DNA from: Kordiimonadaceae bacterium
GTDB lineage: Bacteria > Pseudomonadota > Alphaproteobacteria > Sphingomonadales > Emcibacteraceae
Reading direction: 5' to 3'
Assembly: GCA_018699075.1 (NCBI GenBank)
Contig: JABIPV010000098.1
Location: forward strand, 1-8,232
Length of the DNA stretch: 8,232 nt
The notes under the pieces were generated by a model. It worked only from the letters and a program-made list of their open reading frames with translations. It searched no databases and was not told the DNA's origin. This document shows, in pieces, positions 1 through 7,181 of the stretch. A program made the position numbers and the translations under genes. The stretch's first letter is position 1, and each line of letters starts with the position of its first letter.

Positions 1-174
1 AAATAAACAATAAAATTTTGTATTTTAATGGTTATGTTTAAAATACTTCTATTAAAAGTAGTAAAATTAAACCAGTTAATTAAAATTTAATACATTGCAA
101 ATAATATCACCATTGTAGCGAACTGAATTAGATGTATGAAAAAATAGTTAGTCAAATTCAGGGCAATCTACACT

Positions 175-211
175 TGGGGAACATATGTTAATTTAAGTAA
201 AAAGGTCCCCA
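175..211 (+). promoter_or_regulatory. possible 5' leader hairpin around the chemoreceptor ribosome binding site
   Basis: TGGGGA (175-180) is exactly complementary to TCCCCA (206-211), giving a 6-bp stem with a 25-base loop. The loop holds the likely Shine-Dalgarno AAAGG (201-205), about 10 bases before the GTG start at 216, and a 10-base palindrome AACATATGTT (180-189). The stem closes just upstream of the start codon and could limit ribosome access. The loop is long and the stem short, so this may be chance. The rest of 1-215 is AT-rich with no gene. A weak TTGTAG (113-118) / TATGAA (135-140) pair is the best sigma-70-like promoter I can see, and I do not trust it enough to list separately. 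Confidence 0.25.
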
Positions 212-215
212 TATT

Positions 216-2444
216 GTGTTAAATTTAAAAAAATTATCTCTTTCTATTAAAATCCCTCTCGCCGCTGTATTTATTGTTTTCCTTACCGCTCTCATCGTCA
301 CAATTTCAGCTTATAACTCGGCACAAGAAGAAGTAAATTCGCAAGCAGAAAGTAAATTAAATGCTGTCCTCGATGGACGCGCGTCAGAGCTTCAATCCTA
401 TCTTGGTGCCATTCAAGAAGATCTTCTTCTGATGTCTAATAATCCCAATACCATTGCGGCCTTAAATCAGTTTACTGCTGACTGGCAAACCATCGGCAAC
501 GGTGCAGGTAGCACCCTAGGCGAATTATATAAGACATCACAATTATCTGAACTATATGATGCAGGGGACGGATCAGAATACAGTGCCACACATGCAAAAT
601 TCCATCCTTGGTTCCACAGTTTACAAGTCACCCGTGATTATTATGATGTCTTTCTTTTCAATACCAATGGTGATCTGGTTTATTCCGTATTTAAAGAAGC
701 CGACTATGCTACAAACATGTATGAAGGTGAGTGGAAAGACACGGATTTAGCCCGTACATTTAACGCATCCATCGGCGCTAATGTTGGCGATGTCGCCTTT
801 TATGATTTTAGCCCCTACGCGCCAAGTGCCAATGTACCTGCAAGCTTTATTTCAACACCTATCATTGATGTAACCGGTGCAAAAATTGGCGTTCTAGCCT
901 ATCAAATGCCAATCGCACGTATTAACACAATTATGCAAAAATCTTCTGGCATGGGCGAGTCTGGTGAAAGTTATATTGCAGGCGATGATTATCTAATGCG
1001 ATCAGACAGCCGTTTCTTAAACGAAGGCGAAACATCAATCCTGAAAACGAAAGTGGACGGTTCAACATCACGCGGTGCCATTGCCGGACGTTCTGGCCTT
1101 GAAATCGTCGAAGATTATCGCGGCATCAATGTTTTATCTGCTTTTCAAGGGCTTGAGTTTAATGGTGTTAAATGGGCACTGCTTGCGGAAATCGACGAAA
1201 GTGAAGTTAATGCTCCAATCATAAGCATGAGAAACATGATGATCATGATCGCGGTTGGACTTGTCATTATACTTGGTGGTACGTCTTATATGGGTGCAAA
1301 CACCATTACAAAGCCAATTGCCGAAACAGTGACCGTTATGGATGTACTTTCAAATGAAGGTCGCACCGACATAGATGTTCCTTACCAAGATAGATCGGAT
1401 GAATTAGGTAACATAGGCCGCGCAGTTGAAACATTCCGCCTAGGCATGATCGAACGTGAACGCTTACGTTTAGAAGCCATAAGTACGGAAGAAGCAAAAG
1501 TTGCAAGAGAACGCCAAGAGCAAGAAGATGCCGCAAAACGTGAGCGCGAGAAAAATGAGGCTGAACAGGCCAGCGCTGCTGAAATTACCCGCAAAGCAAA
1601 AGCAATGTCAGATTTAATTGAAGCCTTTAATGTTGAAGTTTCAGGAATGATACAAACAGTGTCATCAGGAACCACAGAATTAGAACTTACGGCTCAATCC
1701 ATGACATCTACAGCTGAAGATTCCGGCCTTAAATCATCCGCCGTTGCCGCAGCCGCAGAACAGGCAAGCGCAAATGTGCAAACAGTTGCCACAGCCGCAG
1801 AAGAAATGAGCGCTTCCGTATCAGAGATCAGTGAACAAATGACACGTTCAAATGTCGCAACACAAGAAGTCGCCGCAAAAGCAGAATCTACTACTAAAAT
1901 CATGGGTGAATTAACAGCATCATCTAAGGCAATTAATGAAATTATTGGCCTTATTAATGATATCGCGGAACAAACCAACTTACTTGCCCTTAACGCAACC
2001 ATCGAAGCTGCACGTGCAGGTGATGCGGGCAAAGGGTTTGCGGTTGTTGCTTCAGAAGTGAAATCGCTCGCGGGTCAAACCGCTGGTGCTACAAATCAAA
2101 TTGGTGAACAAATTCAAGACATCCAAATTAAAATTAAAGATGCAGCGGTTGCCATCGATGAAATTACAAGTTCTATAGATGTAACTGCTGAAATGGCATC
2201 TTCTGTTGCTTCTGCTGTTGAAGAACAACAGGCTACAACAAATGAAATTTCACGGAATGTTCAAGAAGCCGCATCAGGCACACAAGATGTTAGTGCCAAC
2301 ATCGGTGGCGTTGCTACAGGGGTCGCAGAGACAGCATCAGCGGCTTCACAAGTAATGTCAACATCACAAGATATCGCCAAACAAACGATTAACCTTAAAA
2401 CTACGATTGATACTTTTTTGTCAGATGTTGACAAAATTGCTTAA
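216..2444 (+). CDS. methyl-accepting chemotaxis protein with periplasmic Cache-like sensor
   Basis: This is an inner-membrane chemoreceptor that should bind a ligand in the periplasm and control CheA autophosphorylation through CheW. The 742-residue protein has a first membrane helix at about 13-33, a periplasmic region of about 300 residues (34-337) whose size and motifs suggest a double-Cache (dCache) fold, a second membrane helix at about 340-362 and a HAMP domain at about 363-420. A highly charged Arg/Glu/Lys-rich coiled coil follows (about 420-480), then the methyl-accepting signalling domain. The near-invariant hairpin tip, with EQTNLLALNATIEAARAG, lies around residues 585-602, so it should couple to CheA/CheW. 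The C-terminus ends in FLSDVDKIA and has no NWETF-type CheR/CheB tether. The start is GTG with AAAGG 10 bases upstream; no other in-frame start fits. The family call is firm, but the ligand cannot be read from the sequence. It probably shares a transcript with the porin 16 bases downstream. Confidence 0.96.
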   Translation: MLNLKKLSLSIKIPLAAVFIVFLTALIVTISAYNSAQEEVNSQAESKLNAVLDGRASELQSYLGAIQEDLLLMSNNPNTIAALNQFTADWQTIGNGAGSTLGELYKTSQLSELYDAGDGSEYSATHAKFHPWFHSLQVTRDYYDVFLFNTNGDLVYSVFKEADYATNMYEGEWKDTDLARTFNASIGANVGDVAFYDFSPYAPSANVPASFISTPIIDVTGAKIGVLAYQMPIARINTIMQKSSGMGESGESYIAGDDYLMRSDSRFLNEGETSILKTKVDGSTSRGAIAGRSGLEIVEDYRGINVLSAFQGLEFNGVKWALLAEIDESEVNAPIISMRNMMIMIAVGLVIILGGTSYMGANTITKPIAETVTVMDVLSNEGRTDIDVPYQDRSDELGNIGRAVETFRLGMIERERLRLEAISTEEAKVARERQEQEDAAKREREKNEAEQASAAEITRKAKAMSDLIEAFNVEVSGMIQTVSSGTTELELTAQSMTSTAEDSGLKSSAVAAAAEQASANVQTVATAAEEMSASVSEISEQMTRSNVATQEVAAKAESTTKIMGELTASSKAINEIIGLINDIAEQTNLLALNATIEAARAGDAGKGFAVVASEVKSLAGQTAGATNQIGEQIQDIQIKIKDAAVAIDEITSSIDVTAEMASSVASAVEEQQATTNEISRNVQEAASGTQDVSANIGGVATGVAETASAASQVMSTSQDIAKQTINLKTTIDTFLSDVDKIA

Positions 2445-2460
2445 TCAAAGGAAGCATAAC

Positions 2461-3144
2461 ATGAAGAAAATAACAACAACACTTGCCGTATTTATGGTTT
2501 CAACAATTGCAGTTGATACGGCCTTTGCTCAAGATAGTGATTTTACTATCTCAGGTGATGTCACTGGTATTTCTGATTATCGCTTCAGAGGAGTATCAAT
2601 GACGAATAAAGACCCTGCTGTTCAGGGAACTCTCTCAGTTGAGCATAAATCAGGTTTATATGTAACCGCCTGGGGGACAAATATATCTGATTTTAATGGT
2701 GCTAAAACCGAATTCGATTTTATGGCAGGTTATGTTTTTAGTCTTAATAATAATATTTCAGTGGACGTTGGTGTCATGGAATATACTTATCCTGGCGGCA
2801 CGGGAACAAATTACTTTGAGGCCTACGCTTCAGCATCCATGCCAGTGGGTATGGGAGAATTATCTGTCGGATTTAATTATACGCCCAGTCAAAATAATCT
2901 AGGCAATAGTGATAATATCTATTTTACAACTGGTTATAGTATGCCGCTGGCCAATACTGGTTTAACCGCAAATGCCCATTTCGGTTATGAAGATGGCGCC
3001 TTCGGTGATAAGAAAACGGATTGGTCGCTTGGTGTTTCATATGATTATGAACAATTTACCATAGGTGTGGATTATATCGACACTAATTTAGGCAGTGGTA
3101 ATGGAGTCGCAACTGGCGTTGGATATATTTCATTTGCTTTCTAA
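2461..3144 (+). CDS. TorF-family putative outer-membrane porin
   Basis: A predicted outer-membrane beta-barrel of 227 residues. A Sec signal peptide covers about residues 1-21 (MKKITTT, a hydrophobic stretch, cleavage after AFA before QDSDF). The mature protein begins with the family signature region SGDVTGISDYRFRGVS and continues as alternating beta-strand segments rich in Gly, Tyr, Asn and Asp. It ends in Phe (YISFAF), as expected for BAM-dependent barrels. The architecture matches the TorF putative porin family, whose transport substrate is generally unknown. I chose the ATG at 2461 because it gives a clean signal peptide and has AAAGGAAG (2447-2454) 6 bases upstream; an in-frame ATG at 2407 would add 18 residues overlapping the chemoreceptor and spoil the signal peptide. 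The 16-base gap from the chemoreceptor and the terminator after the stop suggest a two-gene transcription unit. Confidence 0.88.
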   Translation: MKKITTTLAVFMVSTIAVDTAFAQDSDFTISGDVTGISDYRFRGVSMTNKDPAVQGTLSVEHKSGLYVTAWGTNISDFNGAKTEFDFMAGYVFSLNNNISVDVGVMEYTYPGGTGTNYFEAYASASMPVGMGELSVGFNYTPSQNNLGNSDNIYFTTGYSMPLANTGLTANAHFGYEDGAFGDKKTDWSLGVSYDYEQFTIGVDYIDTNLGSGNGVATGVGYISFAF

Positions 3145-3162
3145 ATCAAAAATACAAACACG

Positions 3163-3193
3163 AAAAGCCTCGTTACTTTAGCGGGGCTTTTTT
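3163..3193 (+). terminator. intrinsic terminator, probably serving both converging units
   Basis: AAAAGCCTCG (3163-3172) pairs with CGGGGCTTTT (3182-3191) through ten base pairs, one of them T-G, around a 9-base loop. The forward strand runs on into a T tract (TTTTTT to 3193, then AATTTTATT). It lies 18 bases after the porin stop. Because the left arm begins with AAAA, the reverse strand also reads as a hairpin followed by TTTT, so it could end the convergent reverse operon finishing at 3253. The forward direction is the stronger one. Confidence 0.88.
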
Positions 3194-3252
3194 AATTTTA
3201 TTATGAAATATAAATCGCAAATAAGTTACTCGATTTGTCCTTTTTTGTGAAC

Positions 3253-3819
3253 TTAAGGAATGCTTGCCACGCACATAATAACCTTCATTTCACCGTCCGT
3301 TTTTTTAAGTGAGAAAGGCTGAGTGATTTCAAAGTCAGTAAAACCAGATTGCCTATAAGCCTTTTCCAATCGCGCGCGGCTAAAACCAACATCACTACTT
3401 TCATCGGGCGCTAACCAGTCCCATTGCACAAGCATTCCACCCGGTTTCAAAAAATCTTTCAAAATAGAAAGTGTTTTATCAAAATCAGGCATAAATCCGA
3501 AAACTGATGACGCCGTAATTAAATCGAATTTACCCGGGAGAGACCCAGAAGAAAGCGCGAGATTAAAGGCTCTGATATTACTAATTTTTTTCGCTTTCAA
3601 GATTGAAATCATTTTTTCAGATGTATCAATCCCAACAACTTGATTTGCGGTCTCTGCCATTTGCACAGCTAAATTTCCTGTCCCACAACCGAAATCAAGA
3701 ATATCTAAACCCGACATATCAATTTCTGCACGCAGCGTTTCAAAAGTATGCTTGGCATAAATAATCACGCCTTCATTTTTGTCCCAATCATCGGCATAAT
3801 CATCCCAATCATCACTCAT
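3253..3819 (-). CDS. class I SAM-dependent methyltransferase, substrate unknown
   Basis: A 188-residue soluble Rossmann-fold methyltransferase. Motif I is ILDFGCGTGN (residues 40-49), the acidic residue that binds the SAM ribose is D65 in VVGIDTSEKM, motif II is FDLITASSVFGF, and motif III is LKPGGMLVQWDW. The N-terminus is acidic and Trp-rich (DDWDDYADDWDKNEG), which I recall from a family of small bacterial methyltransferases; no substrate is assigned to it here. The start at 3819 is preferred over an in-frame ATG at 3876 because the upstream 19 residues are basic and lie inside the preceding gene, whereas the 3819 ATG overlaps that gene's TGA in an ATGA junction. Last gene of the reverse operon. 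It lacks the several scattered cysteines expected of an arsenite methyltransferase. Confidence 0.88.
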   Translation of the reverse strand: MSDDWDDYADDWDKNEGVIIYAKHTFETLRAEIDMSGLDILDFGCGTGNLAVQMAETANQVVGIDTSEKMISILKAKKISNIRAFNLALSSGSLPGKFDLITASSVFGFMPDFDKTLSILKDFLKPGGMLVQWDWLAPDESSDVGFSRARLEKAYRQSGFTDFEITQPFSLKKTDGEMKVIMCVASIP

Positions 3820-4172
3820 GATAATAGTTTTTCTTCTAAACCTTCTTGATCTTTTTTCGAAAAGCCAATTGCCCAATCATCACCCAAGTCAAAAATTGGC
3901 CGTTTGATCATTGCTTCATTATCGGTAAGCAATTTTACGGTTCCGGCTTCATCAAGGCCTTCTTTTTGATCGTCAGAAAGTTTCCGCCACGTCGTACCAC
4001 GTGTATTTAAAACCAAATCCAGCCCAAACTGATTGACAAAGTTTTGCACCATGGTTTCTGAAATACCGTCCTTACGATAATCATGAAACTCAAAATCCAG
4101 CCCCTGCGCGTCTAACCACTTAAACGCTTTCTTCATGGTATCGCAGTTTTTAATGCCAAATATTTTTATCAT
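3816..4172 (-). CDS. ArsC/Spx/YffB-family thioredoxin-fold protein (putative reductase)
   Basis: This 118-residue protein matches the short ArsC-related family typified by YffB. It opens with a beta strand leading to GIKNCDTMKKA, where C10 is the expected active-site cysteine. It then has the family segments NTRGTTWRKL (R58 in the anion-binding region) and MIKRPIFDLG (R91 after the cis-Pro-type loop). It is the only cysteine in the protein, so a resolving thiol would have to come from glutathione or another protein. Family members are often named arsenate reductase, but for YffB types that activity is not established. The start at 4172 is favoured over an in-frame ATG at 4199: it removes nine non-conserved residues, has AGGA about 11 bases upstream and sits 1 base after the transporter's stop. 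It overlaps the methyltransferase by 4 bases. Confidence 0.9.
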   Translation of the reverse strand: MIKIFGIKNCDTMKKAFKWLDAQGLDFEFHDYRKDGISETMVQNFVNQFGLDLVLNTRGTTWRKLSDDQKEGLDEAGTVKLLTDNEAMIKRPIFDLGDDWAIGFSKKDQEGLEEKLLS

Positions 4173-4173
4173 G

Positions 4174-5076
4174 TTACACTTTTCCTGTACCATCATCATA
4201 TGGGTCTGCGTGAATTAGGACTTCTGAATTTTGATAGGCGGCCATGATCTTTCCTTCTACTTGGTCGGAAATAATGTGGGCATCGTATAGACTGATATCT
4301 TCTTCGAGTTCCATATGAAATTGGATGAAAATATTTAAACCACTGCGTCTTGTTCGTAGTTCATGAATACCGACTACCGCTGAATGTGAACGTATAATTT
4401 CAAGGATGTTTTCTCTTTCTTCATCGCTCATTTCCTTATCCATCAATACATCCGTACTGGCGATAAACACTTGATAAGCACTATAGAGAAGGTAAAGACA
4501 GGCCACGCCGCCAAAAAAAGGATCGGCGTATATCATATTAAAATAACCGCCAAGAATGAGGGATACTGCAACACCAAAATTAAGCAAAATATCGCCGGTA
4601 TAATGCATTCCATCAGCTTCAATCGCCACTGACCCTGTTTTGCGGGTGACATATCTTTGGTATAATACAAGCATCATCGTCAAAACAATTGAAGCAACAA
4701 TAATACCAATACCAAGATTAGCTTTTTCAATATTTCTTGGGTTTAAAACTTTGTCAACAACTTCAAACATTAATAAAAATGACGTCGCAATAATTACAAA
4801 TGCTTGTAATAACCCCGCAATGGCTTCGGCCTTACCATGACCAAACCGGTGATCATCATCAGCAGGCACCATAGCAAGCCGTACTGCCGCAAAAATAATG
4901 ATTGATGATAATGTATCCATCACACTATCGAGCAAAGTACCAAAAAGGGCCACAGAACCGCTTTCGATATAGCCCCATGTTTTAAGGCCGATCAGCGTAA
5001 TGGCCACGCTCACCGATGCCGTGGTCGCGCGTTTTAATAATTTTTCTGCTTCTTTTTTATCAATTTGTCTATTCAT
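4174..5076 (-). CDS. FieF-like cation diffusion facilitator (divalent metal efflux)
   Basis: An inner-membrane metal/proton antiporter of 300 residues, the usual size for the family. Six membrane helices fall at about 18-37, 42-66, 85-105, 120-139, 160-177 and 180-205, followed by a cytoplasmic metal-binding domain. The intramembrane site is complete: D50 and D54 in LLDSVMD, and H158 and D162 in ADGMHYTGD. The second site matches PADDDHRFGHGKAEA (D73, H76, H80). The C-terminal domain keeps GIHELRTRRSG, FIQFHMELE, AHIISDQVE and VLIHADP, closely following E. coli FieF. The Asp-Asp-His-Asp set fits zinc, iron, cadmium or other divalent ions, and the exact metal cannot be read. The ATG overlaps the pdxH stop (ATGA), so translation is probably coupled. 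Confidence 0.93.
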   Translation of the reverse strand: MNRQIDKKEAEKLLKRATTASVSVAITLIGLKTWGYIESGSVALFGTLLDSVMDTLSSIIIFAAVRLAMVPADDDHRFGHGKAEAIAGLLQAFVIIATSFLLMFEVVDKVLNPRNIEKANLGIGIIVASIVLTMMLVLYQRYVTRKTGSVAIEADGMHYTGDILLNFGVAVSLILGGYFNMIYADPFFGGVACLYLLYSAYQVFIASTDVLMDKEMSDEERENILEIIRSHSAVVGIHELRTRRSGLNIFIQFHMELEEDISLYDAHIISDQVEGKIMAAYQNSEVLIHADPYDDGTGKV

Positions 5077-5648
5077 GGGTATAAGGTCTCAAAATCCCAA
5101 TTATCTTGTTCATTTCTAACATAAATATGCCTGTCATGTAATCTGAATTTACGGTCTCGCCAAAACTCAATTCTTCTAGGCGTCATCCTAAAACCAGACC
5201 AAAATGGTGGACGCGGCACTTTGCCCAGGCCAAATTTGGTTGTATATTTTAAAATACGCGCTTCAAATTCAAAGCGGCCTTCCATAGGCTGGCTCTGTTT
5301 GGATGCCCAGGCACCAATTTGGCTATCTTTTGCACGTGATGAGAAATAAGCGTCTGCTTCTTCATCGCTTACGGGGCTCACTTCGCCTTCAATACGAATT
5401 TGCCTTGCCATGCTTTTCCAATGGAAACAAAAAGCCATGCTTTTATTATTCTTAATTTCTTGGCCTTTGCGGCTTTCTAGGTTTGTATAAAACGTAAAAC
5501 CTTCTGGTCCATGGTCTTTTAAAAGAACCATCCTTATGGAAGGCCTCCCAGCATCATCAACAGTGGCAATTGACATGGCTTCCGCCATATCTTCTTCACT
5601 TTGAGCTTCTTTAAACCACTCTTTAAATCTATCAAATGGATCTTGCAT
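5073..5648 (-). CDS. pdxH: pyridoxamine/pyridoxine 5'-phosphate oxidase
   Basis: A cytoplasmic FMN enzyme that oxidises pyridoxine or pyridoxamine 5'-phosphate to pyridoxal 5'-phosphate with oxygen, the last step of B6 synthesis and salvage. The 191 residues lack the N-terminal extension of the E. coli enzyme (218), as in many alphaproteobacterial forms. Family blocks are RPSIRMVLLKD (35-45), FYTNLESRKGQEI, RQIRIEGEV (82-90), SSRAKDSQIGAWASKQS (103-119), PRPPFWSGFRMTPRRIEFW and the substrate-binding RLHDR (169-173). The C-terminus reads WDFETLYP, where E. coli ends DRLAP, so the usual Arg is replaced by Thr. The start ATG at 5648 has GGAA 5 bases upstream. First gene of the reverse operon and divergent from the lipoprotein gene. 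Confidence 0.96.
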   Translation of the reverse strand: MQDPFDRFKEWFKEAQSEEDMAEAMSIATVDDAGRPSIRMVLLKDHGPEGFTFYTNLESRKGQEIKNNKSMAFCFHWKSMARQIRIEGEVSPVSDEEADAYFSSRAKDSQIGAWASKQSQPMEGRFEFEARILKYTTKFGLGKVPRPPFWSGFRMTPRRIEFWRDRKFRLHDRHIYVRNEQDNWDFETLYP

Positions 5649-5737
5649 TTTTATTCCAAACTTATATCGCTTTATTCACAAATTATTTATATGATATATA
5701 CTAGAAATTATCTATAATCCAAGTTTTAGGATAAAAT
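5649..5737. promoter_or_regulatory. divergent promoter region between pdxH and the lipoprotein gene
   Basis: These 89 very AT-rich bases must carry the start signals for both the reverse operon and the forward block. A perfect TATAAT lies at 5713-5718 on the forward strand, 19 bases before the lipoprotein ATG; no good -35 box lies at the right distance. The forward ribosome site is AGGA (5728-5731) and the reverse one is GGAA (5657-5654). A loose palindrome spans about 5686-5709, with ATTT/AAAT ends around an ATAT-rich core; it could be an operator or just base composition. No clear promoter could be chosen for pdxH. Confidence 0.5.
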
Positions 5738-6205
5738 ATGTTAAATTCAAAGCATTTAGCAAAAATTACAATGGTTTCAATATTGGCTTTTAGCGTAATG
5801 TCATGCACAAAAGAAGAATCAGGTACGCTTCTTGGTGCTTTGGGTGGTGCGTTAATTGGCGGTGCGGTTACCAACGACAGTTCGGTTGGGGTCGCATTAG
5901 GAACACTCGCTGGCGCATATGTTGGTCGTGACATTGGCAGAAAACTTAATGAAGCGGATCAAGAAAAGATGTATGGATCAACTCAAGGCGCATTGGAAAC
6001 AGGTGTGTCGGGCACAACGTCAGGGTGGTATAATCCAGATTCTGGAAATGGCGGATCCGTCACCCCGCAACCATCTTACCAATCTACTGATGGGCAATAT
6101 TGCCGTGAATACCAGCAAACCGTTACCATTGGCGGCGAAGTCGAAACCGCTTACGGTACCGCATGTCGCCAACAAGACGGTACTTGGAAAATTATCAATA
6201 GCTAA
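5738..6205 (+). CDS. glycine-zipper lipoprotein, RT0821/Lpp0805 (17 kDa surface antigen) type
   Basis: A predicted outer-membrane lipoprotein of 155 residues. The signal peptide ends in a lipobox-like VMSC with C23 as the lipidated residue. The mature protein starts with a glycine zipper of two small-residue helices, GTLLGALGGALIGGAV (29-44) and VGVALGTLAGAYVGRDIG (about 50-67), as in rickettsial 17 kDa antigen and SlyB-like proteins. A low-complexity Gly/Ser/Pro linker follows, then a C-terminal domain with YCREYQQTVTIGGEVE and YGTACRQQDGTWKI; its two cysteines, C122 and C143, may form a disulfide. The family is structural or envelope-related with no firm biochemical role. The start has AGGA 6 bases upstream. 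It may head the transcript containing the J protein and YihY. Confidence 0.88.
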   Translation: MLNSKHLAKITMVSILAFSVMSCTKEESGTLLGALGGALIGGAVTNDSSVGVALGTLAGAYVGRDIGRKLNEADQEKMYGSTQGALETGVSGTTSGWYNPDSGNGGSVTPQPSYQSTDGQYCREYQQTVTIGGEVETAYGTACRQQDGTWKIINS

Positions 6206-6250
6206 CTATATTAACAATAATAATTAAAATTATTTTTTAAGACTGGAAAC

Positions 6251-7180
6251 ATGAAAGATCCATATACAGTACTTGGTGTTGCCAAGAATACAAGTCAAGC
6301 CGATTTAAAAAAAGAATATCGCAAACTTGCTATGAAACTTCACCCGGACCAAAATCCTGGCAATGAAAAAGTTTCTGAAAAATTTAAAGAAGTATCAGCA
6401 GCATATGCACTTCTTAGCGACGAAAAAATGCGTGCGCGCTATGACCGGGGGGAAATAAATCCTGACGGCAGCGAAAAAGGATTTGCCAATTATCGCCAAA
6501 ATGCCGGTGCAGGTGGTGGAGGTGGTAATCCGTTCAGAAATTCAGGTGATTTTGGTGCTGGTTTTGACGCGGAAGATTTATTTTCCAGCCTTTTTGGTGG
6601 CGGAAGAACACGGCCAAGATCACAAGCTAAAAAACGCGGTGCGGATAAAACATATACCATTAACATCGATTTTATCGATGCCGTCTTAGGCAGTAAAAAA
6701 CAAATCAAACTGGAAAATGGTAAAACCTTAAATATTAAAACACCTGAAAATGTCAAAGAAGGCCAACAAATAAGATTAAAAGGCCAAGGTATAGCCGGCG
6801 TCGCTGGCGGCGCGAGCGGTGACGCACTCATTGAAGTTCATATAAATAAGCACGCTTACTATACAATTAAAAATAATGACATTCATATGGACCTGCCAAT
6901 TTCACTGGCTGAAGCCGTTAAGGGGACAAAAATCACCATTCCGACATTAACAGGTAAAATAGCTTTAAAAATCCCAAAAAATTCAAGCTCCGGCAAAATC
7001 ATGCGCCTTAAAGAAAAAGGTGCAATGAACATAAGAACCAAGAAAAAAGGTGATTTATTAGTTAAGTTAATGATTATGCTTCCTGCCAAGGATGATAATG
7101 ATTTAGAAAAACACATAACCAAATGGTCTGCCAAGGATAAGTCAGACCCTGATAAAGAATTACGCGGACACATTAAGTAA
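6251..7180 (+). CDS. J-domain co-chaperone without zinc finger (CbpA/class B type)
   Basis: A DnaK co-chaperone of 309 residues. The J domain (1-70) carries HPD at 31-33, the residues that stimulate DnaK ATP hydrolysis. A Gly/Phe-rich stretch (about 78-118, with AGAGGGGGNPF and LFGGG) follows, then two DnaJ C-terminal substrate-binding domains (about 130-295), including the ENVKEGQQIRLKGQG segment and a second ISLAEAVKGTKITIPTL segment. There are no CXXCXGXG zinc-finger repeats, so it is not the main DnaJ but resembles CbpA/DnaJ-class B proteins. GGA lies only 3 bases before the ATG after a GACTG stretch, giving tight spacing. It is 45 bases after the lipoprotein and its stop is 1 base before the YihY start. 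I give no symbol because several such paralogues usually exist. Confidence 0.93.
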   Translation: MKDPYTVLGVAKNTSQADLKKEYRKLAMKLHPDQNPGNEKVSEKFKEVSAAYALLSDEKMRARYDRGEINPDGSEKGFANYRQNAGAGGGGGNPFRNSGDFGAGFDAEDLFSSLFGGGRTRPRSQAKKRGADKTYTINIDFIDAVLGSKKQIKLENGKTLNIKTPENVKEGQQIRLKGQGIAGVAGGASGDALIEVHINKHAYYTIKNNDIHMDLPISLAEAVKGTKITIPTLTGKIALKIPKNSSSGKIMRLKEKGAMNIRTKKKGDLLVKLMIMLPAKDDNDLEKHITKWSAKDKSDPDKELRGHIK

Positions 7181-7181
7181 T

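Noticed and set aside
1382..2032. Long open frames on the reverse strand inside the chemoreceptor gene (1382-1675 and 1694-2032)
   Set aside because: They are antisense shadows of a clearly conserved chemoreceptor, have low-complexity Ala/Ser composition and show no recognisable domain.
2407..2460. In-frame upstream ATG extending the porin by 18 residues
   Set aside because: It overlaps the chemoreceptor, puts polar residues before the signal peptide and has no ribosome site, whereas the ATG at 2461 has AAAGGAAG at good spacing.
3782..3877. Three copies of CCCAATCATC near the methyltransferase start and the ArsC-like 3' end
   Set aside because: They encode Asp-Asp-Trp in conserved protein segments (DDWDDYADDWD and GDDWAIG), so protein sequence explains them; spacing is irregular.
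6218..6238. Inverted AATAAT/ATTATT with a following T run between the lipoprotein and J-protein genes, terminator-like
   Set aside because: The stem has only A-T pairs and would be unstable; in a 45-base AT-rich gap such symmetry is expected by chance.
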